Source: Boletus sp. NGJ | Taxonomy: Eukaryota > Basidiomycota > Agaricomycetes > Boletales > Boletaceae | Assembly: GCA_019096195.1 (NCBI GenBank) | Contig: JAGTXK010000091.1 | Location: 1,054,001-1,118,000, forward strand | Direction of reading: 5' to 3' | Length of the DNA: 64,000 bases | In this document: positions 1-10,300 of the stretch, piece by piece | Layout of the letters: the number at the start of each line of letters is the position of its first letter | How positions within the stretch are numbered: the stretch's first letter is position 1 | Notes under the pieces: model-generated | Database searches by the model: none | What the model was told of the DNA's origin: nothing | The model's input: only the letters and a program-made list of their open reading frames with translations | Made by a program: the position numbers and the translations under genes

Positions 1-284
1 GCCACAGCAGATCGCATGTACGTCGACCAAGGCGAGATCATCCGTGTTCGGGTCGAGGTGGACGAATTTTATGATGATGAGCCTGGTCCTCCCAAGGCCG
101 CGGAAGGAGTTGTGATCAAGCGCGAGGCACGAAGGGCTCCGTATACGATCATTGTAAGGTTTGATGCAATGATTGGACAAGAGGTGCTGATGGTGTGGTT
201 CAGTGCTCGATAGCTGAGCAGGGATTGGGACCCGTGCCCTGGTGGAAGAGCGCAAAACCAGATAGTGACATGGATGAAGGGTGA
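1..284 (+). CDS. RPC25: RNA polymerase III subunit Rpc25/RPC8, C-terminal part
   Basis: This is the 3' end of the Pol III subunit that pairs with Rpc17 to form the stalk used in initiation; the 5' part lies outside the window. The frame is open from base 1 and reads ATADRMYVDQGEIIRVRVE, the strand pattern of the Rpc25 C-terminal domain. A 50-bp GT-AG intron at 154-203 is needed. After splicing the protein continues APYTII then CSIAEQGLGPVPWW, matching the conserved family ending (PY-x-I-x-S-I-x-E-x-GLG-x-x-x-WW), followed by a short acidic tail and TGA at 282-284. Without splicing the frame stops at 213 and loses the GLG/WW signature, so the spliced form is preferred. The family call is from remembered conservation, not a search. 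Confidence 0.85.
154..203 (+). other. Intron in RPC25
   Basis: GTAAGG donor at 154 and TTCAG acceptor ending at 203, 50 bp. Removal restores the conserved GLG...WW ending of Rpc25. Confidence 0.8.
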
Positions 285-895
285 AGAACACGTCCAGTTT
301 GTTGCGTTTTTATCGCTTGATCGCACCATTGCGAGAAAACAAAACAGTTTGCATTTGTAAGTACAAACTTTTTTTTCTATTGTCGATGCTGCCTTTGTTA
401 TCTTATCTTATTCATTTTTGATGATGTGTCTAGACCAGACTATGAATATCGCGGTTTTCAATGAACCTCCTCAAGTTGCTTCAGCTGTCGCAATAGTTCA
501 TCTTTATCTGAAGCTTCTCCATCACACAATGTATTTCCCGGCCCATAAAGACCGACTGAAGGAGGATCGACCTTCTACTCGCGTCAGCGAAGTGATTTGC
601 CTCGTGGCGCGAGACGTGTTGCGGTTCCAGTTCTACCGTCACACAGACGACTGTCAATACGATATAGCTCGCATATAGCCACTGAAATCCATGGAAAAGC
701 CTGTCGACAAAAATATAGATGTTGTCCAACGACAGCGACCTTGTCACGAATGAGCATTCAGGTAGGTTGAACTTCTTCCGCGGCTAACCAGATATCAGCC
801 TATACACGAAACGAGCTGCGCCCCTTCCGTGACTGTCGCGAATACTTGAGACAGATGTTATTGGGGTAATACCGTCTCAATAATAAGTCTCGGAG
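285..895. other. Intergenic region
   Basis: 3' flank of RPC25. Short open frames occur on both strands but none shows a recognisable motif or splice-supported extension. A T-rich tract near 369-376 may belong to the 3' end region. I see no gene I can support here. Confidence 0.5.
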
Positions 896-1526
896 GCGTT
901 CTTGCATATCTTCCTGTCCTGGAATATGTTCAACGTCGTTGAGCTTACTGATCGTGTAGGGAGAAAGATCGGCTCGACAAACACCAACGGACCCGGGATT
1001 GAGTTTGAAGCACGTGGGCGACTTCCATATAAATCCAACTGTACTCAGTCTGAACGTGTTCGGAGGTCAAGAGTACAAGTGGTATCCGACTCCCATGCAA
1101 CACTGGACGCTCCATCGTTCTCTTCTTGGCCTCAGGAAACGAACTAGACACATTGATCACTGCGTATTCATCCATCCTTTTACGGTACGTCACTTGGACA
1201 CTGACCTGCTATGTCCTTTTCCGCTCCCCCGTGTTACCGCCGAGCAAACGGCGTTCTTTTACCTTTTCAGATGGTGTGCTACATGCACCGGGACGCCTCC
1301 TGTCGAACTTCTCGGCTGCGACAGACCCCTATATTGATTGCAGTTATCATCGTTCACACTAACTGAAGGAAATGCTGTGACTCTATCAGCAAGGAACCGG
1401 CTCTTGACATCATTTATGGAGTATGTTGCCACCGGCGCGACGGTCGATGGATGGGGCGAACAAGAATGGACGATTCGGTTTCAAGATTGCAGATCGGTGA
1501 ATGAGGCCCATAGCTTCGTCCCATAG
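896..1526 (+). other. Possible degraded DUF6593-like gene
   Basis: Three plus-strand segments in different frames resemble, in order, the layout of the small fungal DUF6593 family: an N-terminal strand with IFLSWNMFNVVELTDRVGRK near 902-960, a GGQEYKWYP segment near 1058-1090, and ASGNELDTLITAYSS near 1126-1170. The family commonly has a GR-x-Y-x-W motif followed by a D-x-x-T-x-x-A-x-Y/F strand. A GTACGT donor near 1185 and a TTTTCAG acceptor near 1270 could bound an intron. I could not build one consistent splice model, so this may be a pseudogene or a chance resemblance. Confidence 0.22.
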
Positions 1527-3474
1527 CTCTGGCGTACCAGATGGGTTTATTTTTTTTGGAAACTATTTCCGTCCCACTTTGTAGGACAAGACTAAACTAG
1601 GACGAGAGGCCCCTCCCCCTTTTTTTCGGTCATTCCCGCCGGCAGTTTTAGTTGCGCGGGCCACATGCAGCGGTGCCCTGTGATACGAAACAGGCTACAG
1701 TAAAACGCTAATAAACGTGTGCGATGGATAACAAATATTGGTCACTGATCGGTTGTCGGGTACACCGGAGGGACATGTGCGTGGTGACTCGGGTGTATCA
1801 ACCCGTGACAGTCCACAGGCGAACGCGAAGGTATGAAAGGGGGGCACGACACTGAGTAAAGCTGCCGGGGCCGTCTCAGCACACCAAAGACACCGGAATC
1901 GCGTGTATCCCATGGCAGGACTGCATGCGCTGCTTTCCATAAAACGATCAATCAAGGGGAAGAACGTGCACCAGTGTGTCTATTCCCCCTTCTGCAACAA
2001 GCGACTTTGGCTTTGTTTGCCCCCTGCCCTCAAGCTCGAGAGGGCTCGGGGGGCGCCGCCGTGGCCATTGACTGATTCGATTTATAATCATTGTTTGCAA
2101 GTAGTCTCAGGCTGGTGCCAATGACCAGATCGTCTATGGGCGGCTTGCGCCTCTTGGACGGCCTGGTCATCAGATTAGTCTGCAGTTTGCAGAGTCGGTC
2201 AACTGATGAGCATGCTCGCCAGCAGAAAAAAAATTGCCATTCGAGATTGGCAACACTTCTCGGCCGCCATTTCTGCATAGGCAGGCACGCATTAGTGTTC
2301 ATCTTTTCAGTAGTATTGTTGAACGCAACCTCGGCGAGACATAACAGTTCCGTTTGGTTCAGAACTTGCCCACAACAACACATCGTCTACTCTCTGCGCG
2401 CAGTAAACGTCATCAATCATCTCCACATTTGAGTCCTAAGTCTCCATGCGCTCTGCATACACCATATCCACTGAACCTGAGCCATTCCTACAACGAGTAT
2501 CATCCGATGATCAGCATGAATGATCACCGCCAAGTCGATGTAGGGATGCTATGCACGGGTGGCATCAGATGTTTTCATGAGCGGAATAAGAGCTGTGACG
2601 AAGAAAGTGTGGAACTGAGGAAAATATTTAGTGCTGCAAGGAGACGCATATATGCAGTGATGGTGGCAAGAACTCAACACCAAGCTTGTGACTGTCGTCT
2701 TATACGGGCGACGGACCCAACAGTCGAGTGAACACGGTCAATGATCCACCTGTCAAAGATGCAGGGTGACTCCGTAAACGTTGCCCACGCGATCAATATC
2801 CACATGTAACCTTGCATGCATATGGACATTGATTATGAGATGACCCATTCCAAGGATCACATGTCAGAACACAACCGCATATAACCTGATGTTCGACATG
2901 TGGCCACGTTCGTGTTGACTGCCCCATCAATCTCAGCCATCTTCGTACCTTTCCCGCAGTATTCTGCCAGCGGCCCGTCGTGCTCGTCTACACACGGAAG
3001 TCCACTGAACCATCCCGACACCGAGCATCATCCAGTGGCCGACAGGTCATTGTCAGCTCGGTGCAGAGATGCTGTGCACGTGCAGACCGGGAGGGGTATC
3101 CGGTCAAAAGGTACGAAACTGATGAGGGAGCGCGTTCGCTACAGTGGTGGTGCACAGACATTGTTCCACGCGAACTGAGGTTTCACGTCGAGGGGTATCT
3201 GCTTGGATTTTGGATGGATATATCTTGAGAATGGATGAGCGGAGGAACAAACAACGGGTTACGATGGGGATGGTCTGGAGATAAATTTTAGACCTCGTAT
3301 GACATCATTTGTCCTCCGCCAACGCACCTTCCTTATTTAGAACTCACGGATCGCCCATTCAAAAGTTCCGCAAGAGTGTCCTTATACTTGGAGCTCGAGA
3401 AGACAAAATTGAACCCTCAAAAGAGAACATGCTTCAGAAACCAACGTAATCGCCGAAATTATATCATCCCCAGT
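1527..3474. other. Intergenic region without supported genes
   Basis: About 1.9 kb separating the uncertain gene and the lipase. Several 70-125 codon open frames exist on both strands (for example 2030-2383 minus and 2354-2731 plus), but they overlap, lack recognisable domains and have no convincing splice context. Two stretches near 2460-2530 and 2990-3060 share short words (CACTGAACC, CATCATCC) and may be a very old duplication. Confidence 0.5.
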
Positions 3475-3530
3475 CTACGCAAGGAGTCCAATAAATACAC
3501 TGGCGTAATTTCGCCGTAACAAAATCTCAC

Positions 3531-4806
3531 TCAGCAGCCCATCGTAATTCCGTTGTAAGGGCCATCGTGGTTGTTGAGGTTTCCATCCCAGATGTATGAT
3601 ACGTCGCCGACTATACATTGGGTGCTTGGGTTGTCCTGGCCTGTTCGACAAGTGTTTATCGTCCAGAAAGTGGAACGTGCCAGGTGGGAAGAACTTACCT
3701 GGGCATGCTGCCCACGCGCCGGCGTCCTGGATATGCACCTCTCCGGAGGGGTGGACAAAACCCAAGAACATACCGGGGCAGATTGGGATGGGGTCCTCTT
3801 CGTTGTTGATGTGAGTCAAGTGCAGGTTGGCGTCCACGTAGTTGGCGAATGCTTGGTTACCGACACGAGGGAGACCGTAGCCAATGGTCTGGAAAATTGT
3901 TTCGGGGGGTAACCAAAGTGGGAGATACACGGAGTCGAGAAGCGTGATAGCCGCACCTACAGGACAACGATTGGCATTGAGGCATGAGTAATCGTCATTA
4001 ATATTGCCATGGAGGCGCATCACGACTCGTCTGGGAATACTCACCAAGAGAATGGCCGATCATGGTTACAGATGTCGTGCCATACTCTGACATGGTTTTC
4101 TCCACAGCAGCGAGTACATCCATGGCAGTGCTGTCATGACAATTTAAGTAGGTAGATGGGAATGAGATCGGCGAGTCATACAGTTCTTGCTCGTCCCTGA
4201 AGCCATCATGGACTTCGATGTTGTCGCTAACCCCCGGGAAGAGCGTGGAGTTCAAATTTGTCAAGAAGAGAGTAGCATCCGTCACGAGGGACTCCCTGGA
4301 AGGTAACGGTTTGCGAAAAAATACATGGCAACATACGACAGCTAAAATTAAAAACTTACATTTCTGAAGGGTTCGTTCCCTGATGGGCTACGATCACGGT
4401 TTTGAAACTGGGGTCGTATCCAACGTACCCTGTGCGTCCAAAGCAAAGCAAAGCCTAAGTTGAGCTCCCCACGTAGTAGTATTAAGTTAGTGACTTACAG
4501 TACTGGACGGAGTCACCATCACCACCGGATGCGACAGGCTTGAAATCAGCGTTGGCATTGCAGTTGGCTTATTTGAACGAAGGTGAGTCAATATCACCTC
4601 GTTCAGATGGACTCGGACGTGCCTCCACAGTCCCATGCAAGTGTCTGGGCAGGGGTACAATATGCAGCACTCGCATAATAGGTGTATGAAGTGAAGGAAT
4701 CGATCTGTGTCGTCGTCAACGCCGTTATCGACTGCCTCCCAAAGAGGGTAGGCGAGGCCTGGACGACCGCAACAGCGAGAAGGGCAGCAGCGAGAATAGA
4801 GGACAT
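3531..4806 (-). CDS. Secreted class 3 lipase (alpha/beta hydrolase)
   Basis: Predicted secreted triacylglycerol lipase of the Lipase_3 family. Exons (minus strand): 4806-4623, 4567-4499, 4429-4360, 4295-4045, 3956-3699 and 3640-3531, giving 313 residues. Residues 1-17 form a signal peptide (MSSILAAALLAVAVVQA), with a short propeptide after it. The nucleophile elbow GHSLG sits at 188-192 (Ser190), split by intron 4. Asp246 in NNEEDPIP and His260 in GFVHPSGE complete the expected triad. Cysteines near WDCGANC and QCIVGDV and the ending DGPYNGITMGC match basidiomycete homologues. Introns are 55-88 bp; intron 1 appears to use a GC donor. A TATAAAAT box lies at 4857-4864, about 50 bp upstream of the ATG. 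No disabling change is seen, so it looks functional. Substrate preference cannot be read from sequence. Confidence 0.9.
4568..4622 (-). other. Probable GC-AG intron 1 of the lipase
   Basis: Exon 1 ends ...GGAG and the intron begins GCACGT, ending ATAAG at 4568. Only this junction gives WDCGANCNANADF, the conserved family motif. The GT alternative (GACT|GTGGAG) keeps frame but deletes the conserved cysteine. Confidence 0.65.
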
Positions 4807-4856
4807 CGGGAACGCAATTATCCGGGAATCCGCGACTGGTGATGGACTGGTCCCAT

Positions 4857-4864
4857 ATTTTATA
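4857..4864 (-). promoter_or_regulatory. TATA box of the lipase gene
   Basis: TATAAAAT on the minus strand, about 50 bp upstream of the lipase ATG at 4806. Assigned from sequence and spacing only. Confidence 0.5.
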
Positions 4865-5930
4865 CGGGCACACGTTTATAGAATCTTGGAAGCGATATAT
4901 AATTAGCAATGATGGCAGCAAGCGGAAGCTCAGAGTACCATATGGTGGGAATGGTCAAGCGATTCGACTGCAATATGCACCGGCGTAGAGATCGATCGGC
5001 ACCTTTTGAGCATGTCCGGACTCGCGTCTGTACTAAGAAAGGCCCTGGTTCACGAGAGAAGCGGTGTTGGATATTATTGTCGTGTGTCTGAGACCTCGTG
5101 TACGGATTACGCCGTTATTTCTGAAGACGATACCAGAGTTTCGAGAAGCGAGAGAGGAACGAGCCGGATCAAGCAAATCCGCATGCCAACGAACGTGCCA
5201 ACCTCCAGGGAATCGCGAGACTCCCACCCACATGTGCTTGGTTGCTGATTGACTCACCGAAATATGGTGGACGAAATGCCCGATACATTATACAAACTAA
5301 ATTTGTGTTTCAGTATCCCCATTCATACTTGACTGGATAGCAAGACGCCAGTGATTGACTTAATGAGTTTGATTGCGAGAGTTCGGGGGCTCGACACACG
5401 TGGGCGCGATAACCATTTGTGCAGTCGCTTGACATCGCGGAGACCCTTCCGACGCGATCCAGAGATAAGACGGGACTTGGCACCTGGGGCCTTGGAGTAC
5501 TACGAGGGTGGCACGCCGTATATTGTGAGGCTGACCGGAGATCGACGTCAGTCTCGAGCCGTTATAGGAAATTCGGGTGAACTTGGGAAGCAGATGTTTC
5601 CTATAACGTCTGGGGACTTTTACCTGGCGGCCCTTGGGTCATGTCACGCTCACATTACTAAGCCTAGAAACTTGCTATTACTAATAATTCTTTATATTTA
5701 TATTTGTGATATGTTACTTAATCATAGTGGTGCTATATGTGCCAGTTCCCGACTCCCAGAGGATTTTTTTTGGATTCATAGTTAAGCATCAAGAAATGTT
5801 ATATCAGGCATACATATCACTGGTAGTTAGCTCTGCAATATACAACAATTTTTGGAATATATATGTATAGTGTGACATCTTGGAGAAATCTGTGGGCCAA
5901 GAAACAGAGCACATTTTTAAAAATTGTCAC
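4865..5930. other. Lipase upstream region and unassigned DNA
   Basis: From 4865 to about 5350 this is the lipase 5' flank. An open frame at 5351-5785 (plus, 144 codons) has no recognisable domain, ends in an AT-rich stretch and lacks a promoter-like context; I treat it as unproven. From about 5660 the base composition becomes AT-rich, typical of the repeat block that starts at 5931. Confidence 0.45.
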
Positions 5931-6105
5931 TAGTGATGTTAAGGGCCTGGCTTGGCCTGAAAGCCCTGGCTCGAGCCTGACCAGATCTCAGGCTCAGGCC
6001 CAGGCCCTCATATAGAATCAGGCCTGGCTTGGCTTGGGCCTAGGCTAGGGCTTTTCATATGTAAAGTCAAAATGATAACTTTGATCATTTATATATACCA
6101 CAATA
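5931..6105 (-). mobile_element. hAT element, 3' terminal part (split from 14818-16510)
   Basis: The sequence TAGTGATGTTAAGGGCC at 5931 looks like a hAT terminal inverted repeat, and the next 130 bp hold many degenerate GGCCTGGC/GGCCTGA words in both orientations, the subterminal repeats typical of hAT elements. Read on the minus strand this follows the stop codon of the hAT transposase at 14822 once the Tc1 insertion (6106-14815) is removed. The 8 bases before it (ATTGTCAC) would be one target-site copy; the partner is not preserved. Confidence 0.6.
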
Positions 6106-6305
6106 TAGTGGCTCAAAAAAGTTTGGCTATTTGAAAAGACTTGACATTTGCAGGAGATCCAAAAGGTGTTAGCTTTAACCCTTGCTGGGTCATTGATAGC
6201 CCTAACCCTTTCCCTGAGGATGAGCTCTTAGTCATGTGATTTGGTTGTCATGGCACTGAGATATAGCCATATTTAAATGATATGTCATTGGAACACTTAT
6301 TTGAT
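6106..6305 (+). repeat. Left inverted repeat of Tc1-A
   Basis: Matches the reverse complement of 14609-14815 over about 200 bp, apart from a roughly 10-bp indel near the tip and scattered substitutions. Shared words include CTTGACATTTGCAGGAGA and GTCATGTGATTTGGTTGTCA. Confidence 0.85.
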
Positions 6306-6444
6306 CCTATTATTATCAACTATCATTTAGTAAATAACATAAGGTTCTGATGGATGCTGTGCTTCAACCCTGTCTGATTATGTCACTTACATAATTCCAA
6401 ATGATATAAAGAGCAGAGATACCATCCAGCTAACTCTACTTCAT

Positions 6445-6793
6445 TGAAACGAACACGGATATTTTCTCTAAGATTATAGTAGTTAGCTAGGACTTAGCAA
6501 TCCCATGAACGCTTACGTAGTTACCTTATACCTAGACCTTAAGTCTAGACCATACGTCACACCTTAGTCAGACTACGTCATGACCCTATACCCATAGAAC
6601 AGTCTAGACCCCACTACGTCACTATATGTCATATGGAACATTCTAGTAGTTTCCATGCCGGCCCTAAGCCAAGGACTGCAGGTAGTATATAAGTAGCATA
6701 GCAACATCTGTATTCTGTAGCTTTGGAATTCCTTTTCTCTCTCTTGGATAGCACACTTAGCGCCCTTTGAGACATTAAGGCTTTTCCCTTTCA
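6445..6793 (+). repeat. Left (5') LTR of Gypsy-1
   Basis: 349 bp, starts TGAAACGAAC and ends CCCTTTCA. Contains a TATATAAGTAG promoter-like motif near 6687. Pairs with 13206-13554. Confidence 0.92.
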
Positions 6794-7159
6794 AATTCCA
6801 AAGCTATTACCTCGTCCCCAGGCTCTTCGCCTCTGGACACTTCTAGCCCTCCCTCTCTCTCTCGCTTTTGCCTAGTCAGTGCAAACTTTTTGCCCACTAG
6901 TACCACTCCCATTTCCAACCCAGACTCTCCCTGCATCCATCCTCAGAGGAATCAAGGACTCTCATTAGTGATAAGCGTAATTCCAGCCTACTAGGTGGTG
7001 GCTAGCACGAGATCATCCTCTACTGCAGGAGAAGATAAGGAGATACCAGTCATTGTTTTCCCCCCTCCCTTCACTTCCGAGTGCATGGGCTCTTCGCAGC
7101 TGCTCAACCTTTGCCGGACCTCAGGCTCAGAGGAACCCGTTGGTGCTCGTGACACACTT

Positions 7160-7340
7160 GAGTAAAGCACTTGTCAAAGCGCTTGTCTATACACTTGTCC
7201 GGCGTTCTAAATAAGGATAACGTTGCTACTGGGCATAGAGCACTAGCCCCGCTTCTTGGGTGGTTGTCAACCCAAGTGTACATTGGCACTACGATAGTGT
7301 GCTCGGGTTCACATGATCACCTGTGATGTCACGTAGCTAT
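7160..7340 (+). repeat. Leader block shared with Gypsy-2
   Basis: This part of the Gypsy-1 leader aligns with the reverse complement of about 20690-20852 in the Gypsy-2 leader at roughly 70-75% identity by eye, with common words GCACTAGCCCC, ACTACGATAGTG and ACCTGTGA. The LTRs of the two elements are dissimilar, so the leader block is conserved beyond the LTRs. Confidence 0.7.
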
Positions 7341-10300
7341 GACAAGGGGATTTACCTTGCCTTTCCTCCGTGTAGCACCTTCCTGTAGTAAGGAAGTCAT
7401 TCTCTGGTTCCTTCATTTTTCGACTCTCCTACTTCCAGACAGTATGCGGTCTTTTCTGCCATTTTCTCTTTCAAGCTGCCTTTGGAACAGACACGTTCCT
7501 ACCAGGTCTTCCACCACCATTACGTCTGGGCTCACCCCGAATATAGCCTAGTTGTCCACACTACCCTCACCACCTACTCGCCAATACTTACCTGGTGCGT
7601 ATGAACAATCACACATTTAGCTGAGCTCGCCGGACTCTGCAGGGATGACCACCGTCCTGTCCCCATACAGCCGCCCCGCCTCCGCTGCTCCCATCGCTCC
7701 AGGGAGCTTCATGGATCTCACCCAGAGGGCAGCGGCCCAGGGCCTTCCTACCCTCCAACTGGCCCAACTGGCCCCATACCTTCCAGTAGCCACACACCTG
7801 CAGCATGAGGTGGCACAGTACAATTTGCACCAGTCGGTGCTCCGATACAACATCTGGCGCCAGCAGTTCGCGGCAGACCCAGAAGTGGCTGGACCACCGC
7901 CCCCCATCGAAGTCCCCCACATGGACCTCCCCACTCTGAGCCCCATCCGGGTCAACATACCATCGCCCACCAGAACACCCTGGGTCCCTCAGCAGGGCCC
8001 TCCACCATCCCGCCCCCTGCCATCCCCACTGTCACCCTCATCCCACCCGAATTCACCTGGGCTCCTGAGGGCACCAGCTCATGGATTCCCTCCCACTTCC
8101 CCCCAAATTGGGAAGAGTCTGGCCTCTAAGCCAGAGCACTACGACAGGAACAAAGAAAAGTTTGTGTAGTGGTGGCGCATGATGACATTGTACTTGAGTG
8201 GCTTCGAAACGGAGCCAACCGACCGGCAGAAAATACTAATCACCCTCTTCTATATGCAAGGAGATAACGTCGCTGGAAGGTTCTCAGACTTGCTGGCCAA
8301 GGGCAACACCTACGCCCTGGTCAGCTACGAGTTCTTCATAGACAAGCTCAAGAAGACATTCCAACCCGCTGGCCTCACCAGGCAAGCCGAACAGAAGCTC
8401 TTTTCCCTCCGGCAGGGGAAGGACACTGTTGAGGATTACTTTACCCGGGTATACCAACTGGTGATAGAGGCCAAATTTGATGTGTGGATCAATGGGTGCA
8501 CAATCGTCAATCAGATATGCCACCAGGCCTGAAACGACTTGGTGGAGTATGTCGAGAGGTACAAGCCCAACCTCATCGACTCCACTGACGTGCATGAATG
8601 GGAGCAGGCCCTCGTACAGGCAGAGGAAGTGCTTGGTGCCATCACAGAGCAAAAGAAGGCCACCTCTGTCTATGCAACAGGTCCAACCTACAACCCGCGC
8701 TTCACCCCCCGCCCTTGCTACGCTCCACCAATGACTGCTCCTCCCCTTGACGCCCGCTGCGCGTCCGCACCCACAACAAACCAGGACGTTCCCCGGACAA
8801 GGCGCTCCAATGGAGCTCGACAAGGCATGTGCAGCTGATTTATGCAGGAAGTGCAGAAAACTGTGGCCCTGTGCAGACCACCCTCCCCACCCTTGCCTGC
8901 AAGTGAGGAGCATCACAGTAAATGGACAAGAAGTGTCCTCCAATATGTTTGCAGCCACTCGGGCCATGATGGACTCCACGGAAGCTCCTCAGGAGGAGCC
9001 TGTAGTGTACGCTTCAGATGTGACAAACGATCCGGGTTTTCAGCCTGTACAGTAGATACCAGTCAACCTACTGTACCCCTTAAGTCATTGTCCAAGAATA
9101 AATTTGTGGTTCTAGACATTGACAAGACTGAAACTGAGAAGTGGGTGAACCTCCCTGGCACTCCGCCAGTGAAAAACGTAACCATCATGCCACGAAAGGT
9201 AAAATTCACGCCATCTGTAAAATTAGATGACAGACCAAATGATGCCGATATGATACCCCGCAAACACCCCAAGGAAGCACAAAAGGAAGAGACGTCCTCT
9301 CATTCATGGATAAACATGTTAGACCCTTGGTCTATACGTTGGATGAAGGCCCAGGTGGAAAATACGAATGTAGAACAAAGCATCCACCACCTTAAGTCTT
9401 TTGTTCATGACACCAGAATGATCGAAGTGTCTTGGGACCTTGTGCAAGACCTCCACAAGCTTTCTGACGAAGACACATACTGGGTCCTCCAAGACCTCCA
9501 GCATGCACCCAAGTTCCGGAAAGCCTCCCCCTGATCAACCAAACGAAACTCCTTGGAAATCCCTGTTAGAGTAACCCTCGCGAATCATCAAACCGCCAAA
9601 GTGAAGGCACTGATCGACTTGGGTTGCACTGGATTGTCCATACATGAGAAGTTCGTGGCTGAAAAGGGGGTACCCACCCACTCACTCCCCCATCCCCTCA
9701 CCATATACAATGCTGATGGCATGCCGAACACCGGAGGCAAAGTAGAAAAGTTCATGATACTCGAACTCCAAGTCCATGACCACAAGGAACAGTTGGCCCT
9801 CGCCGTGACAAACCTCGGGCCCAATATGATATTTCTCAGACATGATTGGCTGAAGACACACAATCCAGCCATCGATTGGAAAACGGGTAGAATCTCCTTC
9901 CACTGTAAGGGAGATCATGTCGCGAACAACATAGACGAGGAGGAGGACGAAATGAACGTAGACTACATGCCCTCACAGGGCGACCACTTGTTCGAGCTCG
10001 ATGTAGTAGAATACATGAGTAATTGAAACGTCGCCACAGAGGTAGCCATTAAAGACTATGCCCAAAAGAAAAAGAAAACTTTTGAGGAAGCCGCCCTGAA
10101 GTACGTCCACAAATTCAAAGACGTCTTCGACAAAGAGAGCTTCGACGCGCTACCCCCAAGACGCCCTTGGGATCACGCCATCAAGCTCCTCCTAGGAAGC
10201 CATGAGGTAGACTGCAAGGTTTACCCACTGAACCCTGGCGAACAAAAAGAACTTGACACCTTCCTCAAGGAGAACCTCAAATCTGGAAGAATATGACCTT

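Noticed and set aside
2030-2731. Overlapping open frames of 113-125 codons on both strands
   Set aside because: They overlap each other, have low-complexity composition and no homology I recognise; most likely chance frames.
3571-3912. 113-codon plus-strand frame opposite the lipase
   Set aside because: It is the antisense shadow of lipase exons 5 and 6, where the minus-strand reading is clearly the conserved one.
5351-5785. 144-codon open frame on the plus strand
   Set aside because: No recognisable domain, the second half runs into AT-rich repeat-type DNA, and no promoter-like or splice context supports it.
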